Shown one piece after another: positions 29,990 to 44,400 of a stretch of 64,000 bases of DNA. The stretch is from Cranoglanis bouderius (lineage: Eukaryota; Chordata; Actinopteri; Siluriformes; Cranoglanididae), in NCBI GenBank assembly GCA_023630585.1, contig CM042564.1, forward strand, positions 17,912,742-17,976,741. The letters run 5' to 3'. The position numbers and the translations under genes are program-made. Position 1 is the stretch's first letter; the number at the start of each line of letters is the position of its first letter. Below the pieces are notes generated by a model. The model was not told where the DNA came from and searched no databases. It was given only the letters and a program-made list of their open reading frames with translations.

Positions 29990-30438
29990 AGTGTCACAAG
30001 GTACATTCATGATAAAGAAGTTAACGCGGCTAAGAGTTCTTCCCTCTGAGCAACAATGGTACGGTCCAAATTTCGGCTGCGGCTGTGGGGCGACCTTTAC
30101 TGCGAGTAATCATATCATCAGCTGTTGTGTGAGAAGTGTGTGTGTGTGGGTGTGTGTGCGGGTTTGGGTTTGGCTTTGAAATCTGTGTTTGGTACTGAAC
30201 TTCATTTCAAGACCCTTCGAAGTCGAGGGCAGTCTCGGTTTTACAAAATCGACAGGTTTCCCCCACCTAAGCTGAGATTTGTTTTGGCTGCCTTCTTGCT
30301 GTGCTGTGGGACAGCGGGTTGGATAGACGGAGAGAGCCGACTGGGCTTTTTCCTTTTTCCCCCTTTTTTATTTCGGAGGAATGAGTACACAGTTCAGGAG
30401 AATACACTAGCGACAATCCGTCTGATCGACAGAGAAAC
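29990..30438 (+). promoter_or_regulatory. Probable map7d1 promoter and 5' UTR
   Basis: The stretch before the start codon is free of recognisable transposons and has more CpG and GC than its flanks (for example around 30020-30100 and 30215-30440). I see no clear TATA box and cannot place the transcription start. A 132-codon open frame here from 30125 is not in the start-codon frame and is taken as chance. Confidence 0.4.
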
Positions 30439-30481
30439 ATGGATCGTGAAGATCTTGGTGGACCAGTCCAGACACAAACAC
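30439..30481 (+). CDS. map7d1: map7d1 first coding exon
   Basis: ATG at 30439 has A at -3 and G at +4, a strong vertebrate start context. An in-frame TGA at 30382-30384 closes the frame upstream. It encodes MDREDLGGPVQTQT and ends at a GTAAGT donor (30482), leaving one base; the next exon at 53200 needs exactly that phase. The short N-terminal peptide has no recognised domain. The call is by splice, phase and position, not homology. Confidence 0.62.
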
Positions 30482-33400
30482 GTAAGTCATGAGAAATCAA
30501 TCTTACCTTCAGTAGCGTTATGATATGAAAAACAGGGGCCGAGTGTTTCTGTATTCCAGCTTCACCACGTGGCGATTTGTTCCTAATGTTAATCATACTG
30601 CTCTAGAAGTTCACTACAGTTTCAACTATGTGTAATCACTTGATGTTAAAAGCATCTGTGGGCTAATCTGAATAAACTCCTCGTCTTCAGTCATCTGATT
30701 TCAGAGATTTGCTGGAGACTTGGCTACTTTACACTTTCATCTGAAAACAAAGTTGCGTTGATCCAAAGACCTTCTCAGGCTGGTGGCCTCAGTACCTGCA
30801 TGGCGTGATTAAAGCACGACACGTTACAACACATCACGCTTAGTGAGAGCAGGGCTGGTTATTACAGCAGGACAGGTATGTCGAGCTCGTCTGCTCATCG
30901 TTTCTCGGTGATTGAGACACAGCTGTCGATCTGTGATGAATTTCTCTCCCATTACACGCTGGTGGTGCGTTATGGAGCCCTGGATTTGTTCAAATAAAAA
31001 AGATCCATGCGTCATGTGTGTTGGTGGATACTGCAGCAGCAGCACTGCGACATATAGACTGGATAATATCCATCCATCCTTCCTTCCTCTGTACTGCTTA
31101 TCCACACAAGGTCTCGTGGGAGCCTGGAGTCTAAATCCCAGGGAACTGGGGGCACAAGGCGGGGGACACCCTGAACTTTTTCCTCCACCTGCCACCGTGG
31201 CTGGTGAAATTGTTTTAAAATTATTATTTTATTTATTTTTTTAAATAATAACCGGCCAGTCAGAATTTCTCCCAGCCACCTCACAAAAATGTTGTTTTAA
31301 ATGATATAATTTATATAAACAAAAAGTTATTTTTTTAAAAATTTTAATCAAAAACAACTCATTCATTAAATTCAAATGTTTAAAACGCTCAACTATTGAA
31401 TCATACATAAGAACACCTCAATCCTTTCCCTTTACATGCAGTACCTTCAGTCCCGCCTGTCTCTCCGCTCTCTTATCTTCCACTTTTCTTTCCATCCTTT
31501 TCCATCCATACTTTATTTTCTTTTCGGAGGTTGAATACCAAGAAAATGTCCAAAGAAATGTTGTTAATAACTGTTTTCACGAGCCGTTAGGAGGGAGTTA
31601 TTTCATGAACGCAAAAGACAGTTAGCCAATTTCACACTTCCGGGTTTTTGCTTTTTCTTCACTTCCACTTTCAAAGTGACGTTTAATGTTACAGCCAGTG
31701 GTAATCAGGAACATTTGAGGGATGAACGAGTACAACTAAATGTAAAGCCAAGTTTGGATATGTACAGTACTGTGCAAAAGTTTTAGACACATGCAAAGAA
31801 ATGCTGTAGAGCAAGGATGCCTTCAAAATAATGAAATTAAATGTTTCTACATTAAAAAAAAACATACAGTAAAGAGCAGTAAACAGTAGTAAATAAAACA
31901 AAGTCAATATTTGATGTGACAAAATTAAAAAATGAAAAGTGTCTCTTATGTAATCTGCTGCTTTCTTTAATGACGTACAAACATTTTTCTATAGCATTTA
32001 GTTTTGTGCTAGAAAACTAATGTTTGGGAATCTAAAATGTTTTTGTACTGACTTGATAATGTAGACGTCATAAAATAAAAAAAATCTATAACAAAGGCCG
32101 AGAATTCACCCACATTTGGCGGGTGCTCATTTCATACCCTGGTGCCAACCCATTGCAGGACACAATCACACACGTATTCACAAACTACAGACAATTTGGA
32201 AATGCCAATCAGACTACAACACAGGTCTTTGGACTGGGGGAGGAAACCAGAGTACCCAGAGGAAACTGGAGGCAGGATTCAAATCCCCCAATCACGGAGG
32301 CGCAAGGCAAACACGCTAACCTCTAAGGTAGTTTTCACACTGAGCGTGTTTGCTGTGGTCCGAATCGGATTACGATTGTTCCCAGTGCCCCGCGACATTG
32401 GTCTGGTTGTAGACTCGTCTGATTCTATCGAACCCCGGTGCATTTGCGTTCATAATCACAAACGGGCATGGAGAACACAACGCGACTCTAGGCCCGTCAC
32501 GATAATTACGTTATCGACTTATCGTACGATATATGGATATGACTCGATCATTTTTGCTGACCTCGATATCACCCATTGTGTTTGCATGGGTGTTTGTTTA
32601 CGTAAGAATGAATGTCGCCAACAATTTAGCCGTTCACGCTGCTTCTGTCCTCTCGTCTGCTGTAGGGCTGTCAAATTCAAATTCAAACTTTGAATATTCA
32701 TTGCATTTAAGGTAAAAATGCACATTGAAAATGCCAACACTGTGCATTTGAATTTAAGATTTTAATTATACATGCTGCTGAAAAAAATGACAAGCAAGAT
32801 ATTTACAATGCACTAACAATGTTTACTAAAGAAGAAAAATCTAGAAATAATAATTCTAGTGTTTCAAATATATCAGTGGCATAAAATGGTCTTAAAATGA
32901 CTATCATTTATCACATTGTATATTTCTGTACAAGTGTAACAAGTGCAGACCCGAGTACGAGTTGTGTTCACGTTCATAGGAATCACGGCAGAGTTCAGGT
33001 GCAACCGAGCTCAGATCACCTCCTACAGTTAGTCTTGGGTTTGGTACGGCAGCGTGCTTCCGCATGACAGCTTTCACATTACCAATTTTTCCTGCAAACC
33101 GTGCTCTGTTTCGGACTAAACTGCCGGTGAAAGCCCCCTAAGCCACCGTGCCCCCTGCTGGCTAATATATCGTTTCTTAATCTTTATCGTGATAGTGGAT
33201 TTGGCATGATTGGTGTTGAAGGCTTGAACCGACCACCTTTGTCCATTTGAGCTGAAAGCATCCTGATGATCAGCCGCAGATGTTCCAGATGAGTGTGTCT
33301 GTGGGTGTTTGATGAATCATGGCATTCACACGATCCAACAAGCAGAACTTTTGCTCCTTACATTCTTTAACCGTGTCACATCAGGGGCTCGTCAGTTCTA

Positions 33401-36400
33401 ATATGATGCAAGGCATATTGCAATCCCAGAGTTTTCATTCATCCATCCATCCGTTTCCTGTAACCACTTTATCCTGGTCAGGGGCACGTTGATTCGGAAC
33501 ACCGGGCAAGAGGCAGGAATACACACTTAATGGGATGCCGGTTCATCTCGGAGCACCATACACACATTCACACACTTCTTCATACTTGGATACAAATTAG
33601 CGTAGCCGATTCATCTACAGGCGTGTTTTTGTGAGGTGGGAAGGAACCAGTGCGGAGCATCATGCCACCAGTATGACGTTTTTGTCCACGTCCGAAGGAT
33701 CAGAGTGTGTTTTCACAATACGTTGCTGAGCATCACTGGGGTATCCGCACAGCCTGGTTCAATAGGACATGACATACAGCAACAATGTCACTGTGATACT
33801 AAGGCAAACTCCTTATAAGTGTAAATATTCTACATGTAGGGCTGGGTGATGTATCGATATAATATCGATATCGTGATAAATGATTACGCGATACATTTTT
33901 CTGAGATATCGTTAGTGAAGTATTTTTTAAAAGTTTTTAATAATTACAAATGAAATGGTACTGAATGGATGCCGTTGATTTGATATTATTTATTTTTAAC
34001 TTAATCTTCTTGGTCTTTGTAGGCATTAAAGAAAAGTATCGTTTAACATTTTTTGGGTTTGTTTTGCAGAGAGTTTGTTAGCTAAATTATATATCGTGAT
34101 ACGCATTATGTATATTGACATGATATTTTTGTCATATTGCCCAGCCCTGTCTACATGTGGATTGTATTGAATTGAAGTGCATTATTTGACCTTTAGCTCA
34201 GATTGCAGGTGTACAGTATGCATACTGACATGGAGAATACATGTACGGTTTAATGTGAACCTCCTGGTGTATAAAAGATATAGAAGATGAAGATAATGTA
34301 AGGTCATTTGCTGTCAAGTTATCTATAAACAGAGAACCATAGTGTTAATTACAGCAACACAGTCAGAGCAAAGATAGAGCGGTCACTTGCTGTTTGCATT
34401 TTGCATTTGAGCTGACCATTCATTTGAATACATTAGTGTCGATTAAGTATTTTGGGAACATTGCTGCAGTGGTACTTTAGAAGCCTTCTACTCTTACTAG
34501 TACCTTCTCTGTGGTATGCATTAACCTCCACCTTAGATCCGGGGGGGAAAAAAGGCTTTTCTATGTAAAGCTTTCTCTGGTGACATCAAAAGATTGTGCT
34601 TTCTTCCTCGTGCTGGGGGACCAGTGGGGTGCATATGTGCTTGGCTCCAAGTCAGGATAGCAGCAATCCCATGCTTATTGTGGGAAAATCTGATCTTCTA
34701 TAGCATAGTCAACGATCCTACAATTTGTCATTATTATTATTATTATTATTACAGCCTTCTGACTGTACACCTCTATTGAATTCTGTCCTCCTTGTCTGGG
34801 TACCATGAGCGCTGGATAAAGTGCAGATTGATCAAATACAAGCATCACAAAATTGTCTAACATTGCCATTCATTTCAGACGAGTGCAATTTTGTGAGAAC
34901 AATAGGGCTGCATCCTAAATCGCATACTACTGTACTAAATAGAATTGTCTGCTGATGGTATGTGGTTTGGAGCACGGCCTAGAATCACTTCTCTGCTCAG
35001 TGGTGTCTGATTTCAATTCCATCAAGTACAATGGAAAATCCCAGAAGATTTGCCAAGTCAGCTGCTTTATGTCTCTTCAAATAAAATCAAATGGCTTGTT
35101 GGAAAATGGCCAAGCAACTTGTGCCCACTGTAGCCTCAGATTCCTGTTCTCGGCTGACAAGAGTGGAACCTGATGTGGTCTTTTGCCTCAAGTTTCGATG
35201 TGTTGTGTATTCTGAGATGCTTTTCTGCTCACTGTGGGTGTAAAGAGTGATTATTTGAGTTACTGTAGCTTTCCTGTCAGTGCGAAGTAGTCTGGCCATT
35301 CTCCTCTGACCTCTCTCCTCAGGAAGGTGTTTCTGCCCACAGAAATGCCGCCCAGAATGTTTTTTTTTTGTTTTGTTTTCTGCACAATTCTGTGTGAACT
35401 CTAGAGCATTTTTCAATCTTATCTGCAAAGGGCAGTTGTGGCTGCAAGCTTTCATTCCAACCGAACAGGAGCCACACCTGATTCCACTTGTTTAATCAGT
35501 TCATCTTCTTCTGCAATCAACCATCAAATGTGCCTCCTATTTGGCTGGAATGAAAGCCTGCCACCAGACCGGCCCTTTGCGGATAAGATTGAAGACCCCT
35601 TCTCTAGAGACTGTTGTGCGTATAAATCCAAGGAGATCCTTGGATTGATTCACAGGTTCTGAAATACTCAAATCAGCCCATCTGGCAACAAAAACCATGC
35701 CACAGAGTAAGTCTCAACCAGCTCCCTAGTTCAGTAGTCAGGACACTGATCAGGGAGTTGGCCATTTTAAGGGCAAAATACTTCCAGTTCACTGGAACGT
35801 TTGCTCCCTAAAAAATCCCACAATGCACCGCAAAAACCAGGGAGCATCTACGCTCACTATGTTCTCATACTGGAAATGACGCCATGTTTTCTGAAGCTTC
35901 TCAGCTTGAACAAAATGGGGAACAAACTCTCGGCCAACTTCTGGCTACAAATGTAAGTAGCTTGTTATCGTTGTTGTAGCTCTTGAGTTATCGGTGTCTT
36001 AATGTGTAGTGAGCCGGGGTCCTGAGCAGTGCCCGAACTCATGTACACGATATACTGATTCACGACCCAGGGAGCTGATTGAGACCTATAGACCTTGTCG
36101 AGGTTACTGAGATCACGTTTTCTCTCCATTCTGTTGCTTGACATGTACATTAACTGTATCTCTTGACTTGTATTGTTGGGGTTGATGCTGTTGTCATCAT
36201 CAACGTTGTCTGAATGTCAATTGGTTTTTGCCATAAACATGCACAAAAATGTTAGTTGTAGCAGTTATAATTACAGACCAATATTGCACAACCCCATACT
36301 GCACCGCTGTTAAGGTAAAAATACTTGCAGCACATACCATAAAAACTGTTTAACCACTATCTACCACTGTTTTGAAATATCTCCAAATCTCACTCTTTAA

Positions 36401-38431
36401 ACCTGGATTTTCTACAAGTTGAGGATGTGAAATGTGTTTTCTTAATTTCTAAACCTTCTAAACAGAATCAAAACATTTACCACAGTGGAGTATTGATAGG
36501 CTGTTGAACTTTCGATACCTTTTGCAGGTTAGTAGTGGGATGTGCACCCAGCTAGCATTTTGACACAGATTAATGCAAGGACATAGAATTCTCGCTTTCT
36601 GTTAATTAAGTATTTGGATTATATTTCTATGAGACTGACCGTCTTTAACACTGGTTTAAAAAAACACTGCTTCTTTCATGTGTTTTGGGATTTTCAGAGT
36701 TCACATTTAAACAGTTCATTTTGGAATCGGAGCGAAATCTCTCTTTATGAAATCTGTCTCCAATATGTCTCTTTCCTCCTCCAGAGAATTTGCCTGACAG
36801 TAGTGACCAGTGTTTTCTCTCTGTGAGCTGCTGTTGTGGATTCGTCCCACATACCTGAAACATGATGAGCAACATTCTCCAAAAGCTCTGAGCAGTGTTC
36901 TCACTCTGGCCTGTAGTATGTGTTTTGTTTTTAAGTAAGCTTCCCATGTCGACATTCCTGAGAAATGTCCTCTGCAAACCAGTAGGAGCTGAAACTTGAA
37001 CTTTAGTGGGTGCTTTGAAATATTTTAGTGCTTGATTTGGATTTTTTTTTTTTTTGTCCTATAGCAGAGATTATTTTTGTTGTGTTTAAGACATGAACCT
37101 GACGCAAGTCCAAACTGTCGACTTAAGACGAGAGAGAGGACGTTTGGCTATTGTTTGTGACCGTGTCGTGAAATCCGCTTTAAGCCCAAGACATTTACAA
37201 GTAAGATGTACGAGATGTTTTAGTTGTTTGGTAATAAGCTAGCCAGGAAATATGCTACTGTGTCCATCCAGGAAGTGTCCACAAATACTAGTATGCTAGT
37301 GAAGCTAGCGATCAACAGAAGCAGTTGAGGTCCAAAAAATAAAATAAAAAAATAACAATCCATACGCTGAAAACGACTATGCTGTGTGATTGACTCATGG
37401 GTGGCACATATTGGGCTCAGAAGACTAAAACCAGCCAAACAGACTGTTAGCAAAATAGCACACACGTTCCAGCTAGTTAGCCAAAACAACTTGTAGTTAG
37501 TAGCTAAATGTTGGCTACAAATTCTGCATGGTGATTAGTTAGGTTTTTTTTTTTTTTATTATTATTATTTTTTTTAATCAAACTCCAACACTTGAGAGAT
37601 TTTCATGTAGTCCATTCCCATTTTGAATGTGTTTCATGTTCTTAGTTGGATGTAACTGTAACATAAATCCTTGGTGCTAAAAATGTTTTTGCACAATACC
37701 ACACACACTGACTAACAAATATGTGTTTCCATATTATGTAAAAGTTCTGTAGTGGTAAAATTAAAAGGAAGTTTCATGCCATTTTCTTCCACAAAGTCAG
37801 CAGCATGTATGTAGGTTAAGGTGTTCCTCTCTAGCGAGATCTGCCTGTAAGAATTTTGCAGATTCATGACTCCAGGCTGATCTTAATTTGACACTTCCTG
37901 ACACTGCTTTGATATGTGTGAAGCTCCACTGTGTGAGATTTTCTTTGTAAACGTTTTTGCTAACCCAAGGCTCTGACTCCACTGTGAAAGCAGTAGATCA
38001 GGCATTAGGTCTACCATTCATGGACCAACACTGTTTTGATCGTTGAAATCGAGTTAGTTGTTCTTTCTCAGATGAGCACACAGTGAAAACCGTGTTTTGG
38101 TCTGTTCCCAGAAGCACTTCTGACACACGGTAAACTACTGATAAATGGATAGGTAGTCTCATCTTTAAACATGTACAACTGGCCTTGGGTTTAACTTCTC
38201 ATTATACTTTTGAAGATATCTTCCTCTCAACCTTGGTGCTAACCTGAACCTCGGTGCTAACCTGGGGTAAAGCAATTAATTTTGAGCTTTGCAGTCCTCT
38301 TTACCTAAGAAAAAGTGCTAAAACTAATGGCTTTCAATGAATGTTTACAATTGTCCTTCAATTATGTAAAAGGTCCTGTTTCTACCTGAGAAGATGGACC
38401 ACTGTCAGTAAAAGATGCTGTCTCACTGCAA

Positions 38432-38479
<48 letters not shown>

Positions 38480-41400
38480 TTTGATTGGTCATACTGATTG
38501 TGAGATGCTAAGGGAAGGATGCAGCCTGATGGGAAACAGGTTCTGTTCTGTATCATGCTGTTTGCTTCCTGCCACCTTCCTTCTGTCACTCTTGAGGGAC
38601 TGCATCTTTCAGCTCCACAGCACACTGAGCCTTTACCCAACCAACACCAAGCAGCAAAGTCCTTTTTCAGGAGTTAGTAACACTCAGGCCCTGTGAAATG
38701 GACATTATTCAGTCCATCGAGGACTTTGTGATTTTGCGATCGCAGAAATGAACACAAAATCAAGGAAACTCCGCGATATTCGGAGGTGCTTGCAATTTCA
38801 AAATGACCACAGATTTGACGTATTCACAGTGCACATTCAGCCAAAGCCCTCTTCGATTCGTGTGCTTCAAACACGAGTACAGCTGAAAGGTCTCATTTAC
38901 CAACAAACATCACTACAAAAGACCGTGCAAAACAATTTCATGCAAAATCAAGCATTTTTGGCCGCAACAATCACAAAAAACCCTATAAAATAAAGACACA
39001 GCAGTTATTGCTATAGTGAGATCAAACCATTTTATTTGAGAAAATTTCTAAAACTCACTTTGGTGCAGTATTGGTTTGGTTAACATTCCTTTTCTGCCTT
39101 AAACTGTCTGTCCAGTAACAACTTTTACACTACAGCGCTGGTGAAATCTGATTGGTCAGATGGTGTGAATTACTTTTCTATAACAGCAGCTCTGACAGTA
39201 GTGCCAGCTGCAAGGCAAATTATAGATTTACATTAATATGCTTGTTCTAAAATGTTATCATACACAGAGACCTTTAACAAATGGAAAAAAAACACGTGGT
39301 ATTGTTGATGTGGTGAACGTTTCTGTAAGGTGATATTTATTTAGCATTTTTGGAAGGAGTCTTCAGTGTTAGTGCTTTGTAACAGTCAGAGGTAAAGCTT
39401 TAACTTTAAAGTCCCATCAAGTGAAGTGCTGTGAAACGCTCGGCGTTATTCGAAACAGGAAGTCAGGGTGGGATATATCGAGTGGCCTCCTCCCCCCTTT
39501 TAAATAGCCAATAGTGTGTAGCTTACCTCATAGCCCAGGCTAAACCATACTGACAGTTAGTACCATGGATTTTTATAAAGTTGGAGGCGGGACACTTCAG
39601 ATTCTAGAGAGCATTTGATTGGACAGAAAATCTGATGAGAAGCTGAAGTGCAGAATGATGTCATCAAAATTGTTCATTCGTATTGGTGGTAGAGAGACTG
39701 TACATTTTGAATGCATGTATCTCCTAAATGCAAATTTTGTAATAGTTTTGGAGCGCACTAGCTTATAGATCACCTTAAGGCTGATATTTATGCTAAAAGC
39801 CACAAAAGAGGACAGCTGTTGTGTTCTTGGTTTCTCTGTAATATGGCAAGCTAACTTTTATTCGCAGATGTTTCACAACATTAAATGTACCTATAAATGG
39901 ATAAAAAGTACAACGTGTTAAAAGTGTAGCCTAATTGTTTGCGATTTGCCATGCTATAAGAGGAAGAGGACACATTGGGACGTGCTGCTATTGGGGTGGG
40001 AACATTCATTCTGCTTCACATCAGGCCACATCACACCACCTATCTTGGATTATTTTCCTATATCAGCACACCCCATTGTGGTTTATTCCTTACTTCTGGA
40101 AAGAGACTTGTGTTATCTGGCTTTCAAGGACTGCATCTGGCAAACAATTCTGAGCTGTTTGTCTTTGTTGATTGCTCTCGTTTAAAATAACTTAGCTACT
40201 GGATTTTATAGTGCAGTTCATTACATGGACTTAAAACATCAGGGACAATGAGCCACTCGGTTGAAAATCTCAGCTATTATTTACAGATCTGGGGGAAGCA
40301 AAAAAAAGATTTAGATAACCGAGAAAGGCACATTTTGCCTGGGAGCTACTCCGATGGAACCCTAAGCCTTGATCATCCTGTAATCTCTACCCACGTAAAA
40401 AGATGCCATATCATTTTTATGACTTAAGGAAAAGTGTCTTTGCTATTGTTATCCAGTTGTGCAAGAAATAACCTGCAAGAACATGTAGAAAGTCTAAGCA
40501 CTTCACCCAGCATGCAATTATTAATCCATTTTCTTTTTCACAAGAAAATGAAGAAAAGGATTAGAAAAATCCTCTTTGTTAGAAAACAAATTCTTGTTCT
40601 TTTCAGTCTGCAACAAAAATGATTATAGCTTACAATCAAAAAATGGCACTCTTTATTAGTCACTCTTTATTAGTCACTCTTTATTAGTCACTCTTTATTA
40701 GTCACTTCTCTCCGGATTTCAATATAAAAAAAGCCATAAGAGTTCTTAGCAGGATTGTAACACCTGGCTTTGTGTTTGTTGGTTTAGAAACCATTAAGAT
40801 GCTCATAGATTCTGCCTGTTTTTTTTCCAGTCTATCATCATGCTCTATCTATCCATCCATTTTCTGTACCACTTATCCCCCAAACCTGCTATACAGGGTA
40901 GTGGGGAAGCCTGGAGCCTGTCCCAGGCAGGGTACACCCTGGACAGGGTGCTAACCCATCGCAGGGCACATTCTCACACACTACGAACAATTTAGAGATG
41001 CCAGTTAGCCTTCAACACATGTCTTTGGACTGGGGCAGGAAACCGGCGTACACAGAGGAAACCCCCGAAGCACAGGGAGAACATGCAAACTCCACGCACG
41101 CACGGCAGAAGCAGGAATCGAAACCTCAACCCCAGAGGTGCAAGGTGTAAACGTGCTAACCACTAAGCCACCGTGCCCCCCATCATGCTTTATCATCATA
41201 TAGAATATAAACCATCCCATAGAGATGAAGGGTGTCAGTATGAAGTGGGAAGATGAAGCTGCAGTAGCAATGGTTAAGGCTGCAGGGGTTGAGTGTGTGT
41301 TTAGACAGGATCACACTACCAGCATGGTGCTAGTGTTTAGCACCCAAGTGGCATTTAAATCACATACCGTCAGACACTGAGCTCTCACACAATCATGCCG

Positions 41401-44400
41401 GACTATGGCTGCGTCTGAATATCCCTACTACCCTACTACACAGTAGGCGAAAAGCAGTACGCCAGAGGAGTAGTATGTCCGAATTCTCAGTATTCATTAA
41501 ACAGTTGGCGAGAAATACCCAGATGACCTACTGCTTCCGCCGAGATTCTGCAGTATGGAAGCAGTGGATACTGCGCTATCCCATAAGGCAACAGGACTGC
41601 GCCGTGTAGTACGTCCTAATTGTATTTATGCTGACCACTTGTACTGATCAGTACGTACTGTATCAACGGCCGAGCAGTAGGTACTGAATCGAATGCAGTA
41701 GGTACTGAATCGAATGCAGTAGGTACTGAATCGAATGCAGTAGGTACTGAATCGAATGCAGTAGGTACTGAATCGAATGCAGTAGGTACTGAATCGAATG
41801 CAGTAGGTACTGAATCGAATGCAGTAGGTACTGCCACAGTATGTGGCTTTGCTTCTCTCACTAATACAGGCATGAGTTTCAAAACATAACACACCCAGTA
41901 TCCAGTAATTCAATTATTCTGCTCATGCTGGTTTTGACTGTGCAGAGCGGTTAAAGAGTGTCTTGGGGTGATCACATACCCACTTATTCTCAGTCTAGGA
42001 GCTGCTTTCATGGATGCCAGGATGGACTATTAGAATATAATGCAGTTTGTACTTGTCAGACACTCTCATATCATTTTATTGGTTTAAGGAAGATAGAGGT
42101 TTGCTTTTTAAATCATACTTAATATTTGTGTAATGTGTTTGGGGATTTCTTACCGCGGCTCGAGACGAACTGCACTTGACGTCAGAAAATGAACAAAAGT
42201 TCAAGACATTATCAGTAATAAGCTTGTAGCCTCAATGACAAAGTTTCATACAGAATTATACAGAAATGAATAATGGCCGGTTACCATGTCATGGGTTTGA
42301 TTAATTGTTGTTCATTTTGCAGAGCAGGACAGTTATGAAATATTATATTGTGGTCCATTAGTTTGGCTTTTTTTTTTTTTTTTTTTATGTTGGTAAATCA
42401 GGCTCTCAGGAAGCCTAGTTCTTTGCTTGTGAAATATACATGATGCTATTACAGTGGGATGTCACAGATTATAGTGGGAATACATTTCATGACAATTCTT
42501 AACCTTCATTTTACATTGTAGCCAATGAAATGATGAGCCTGGACTTCAGCAATCGTTCTAAAGGCCTAAAAAACTCTTATTTTATTTATTTATTTATTTT
42601 TATACAGCTTTTACAGGTTGATCTAAATAAAATATATTTGTAGACAGTTGTCTTCGTTCTCCAGTATGATGTTGGAACCTGACAAAACAAATAATAATAA
42701 TAATTATAAAAAAAAGTCCAACTGTTTTGGTCACTTTATCCTTTCAATTCATAATGTAATTCATAACGTGAATCTGCTAGCTATGCTTGGTAGCTAGCAT
42801 AATGTTCTAACATTTGGTGAGGTAGTTAGCTAGTTAAGCGTTACTTAGCTAGGTATGTGTTATCAAGTCTGACAAGGGTCCTAATTTTCTCTGTGTGTTT
42901 AACAATGTGGTGACCGCTTGTTGTGCTCTGCATGTATTTCTCTGATGTTGTAGTGTCATGATAAGGTCTAATTTCAAACTCCAGCAGCTCCACCTCGATT
43001 CTCACTTGGCTGAGGTTAGAGGGAGAGAGGGGAATTCACAAACTGTGTATTTTAAGAGCGGTTTGCAAGTACCATGAGGCAGACAGACTTCAGACTGTCA
43101 GCAGATGTCTAATATTAGAGATGGTCCAGCGCAGCTAAAGGTCACTGATGTGTCTATAAACACACATGTCCGTATACATATAGTCTCGCAAGCTAGATAT
43201 CTCGTTTGTCAATAGTTTGTCAATAAATGTGGCCAAGAACCATTTACTGTCACAGGAAAAGGCAAAGTAACTAACATGGCAGATGAGCAATTACAGACTT
43301 ACTCCTGCTTCACACAAAACTCTGGGGTAATTTTCTCAGTAAAGTGACTATATCTTGTTTTGAAAAGTTTGTTCCATTTGTGATGTTCTGCAGAGTTTCA
43401 CCTGCAGACTTTGTTTTCCTGCAGGAAACCAGTGCACAGAATTGAAGAGAGCCAGTCAGATTGCAGCCTACAAGATCCCGAAGGTTGTAGCCAGAAAAGC
43501 GTACAAAAGATATGAGGCGTGTGATTGTAATATTTGATTAAAAACAAAACTAAACTTTTTTTTTTTTTTTGTTGCAAGCTTCTGCAAGACTTTTACTGCA
43601 AAGGCCATGATCATGATCTTCAGTCCCTCCAGGATTTCGTGATCGCAGAAATGAACGCAAAATCAAGCAAACTCCGCAATAATCGGCAGAACTTGCAAAT
43701 TTTCTGCAGATTTGGGCCAAGACACGTCATGTAACGTCATCACAACGTGCATTCAGCCAAAGCCCTCTTCGATTCACGTGTGTCGAACATGCGTAGAGCT
43801 AAAAGGTATCATTTACCAACAAACATCACTGCGAAAGACCATGCAAAACAGTTTCATTCAATTGCAGGTTCACCACTTCAAGTCCATTTCTGCAAAAAAA
43901 ACACACAAAACAAAAACATTTTGGAAAAAGCCGCAGCAAAATCAAGCATTTTTTTTTTCTGCAACAATCAACAAAACAAAGACTCCAGGAAATCCTGTAT
44001 GGACTGGATAATGAATAACAGGCGAAAGTCTACATTGTACAGTCCTCTTATTGGGCCAAATCTGATCACTTGTTCTAAAATGGCCAGCAGAATATGACCA
44101 CAATGCATTAGACCTGCTTTCATAAACTCATACTCTCATCCAATTTCTGATCTCATATTCTCAGGGTGAGGGTCAGGATCATGTCATTAGATCCCATTGG
44201 TTTATAACTGACTTGAATAGGCTGGATGATGTCAAATAGCTCTGCGGTTGGGTGTGTTCCTCTGCAGCCCATAATTAGGCCCTGTATTCTGGAGCTCCCT
44301 CACAAGAGGGAGGGTGGAACTCAAACCAAAAGCAGTGTATTAAAGATCTTTGCACTCTCTGCAATTATATGTTAGGTGTTCACATAATGTATGTTGTTAT

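Noticed and set aside
30125..30523. 132-codon plus-strand frame over the map7d1 first exon
   Set aside because: It is in another frame from the phase-consistent start at 30439, begins in a GT-rich tract and runs past the donor.
40650..40706. Four spaced direct repeats, considered as a CRISPR-like array
   Set aside because: A plain 14-bp tandem repeat without unique spacers, in a vertebrate intron.
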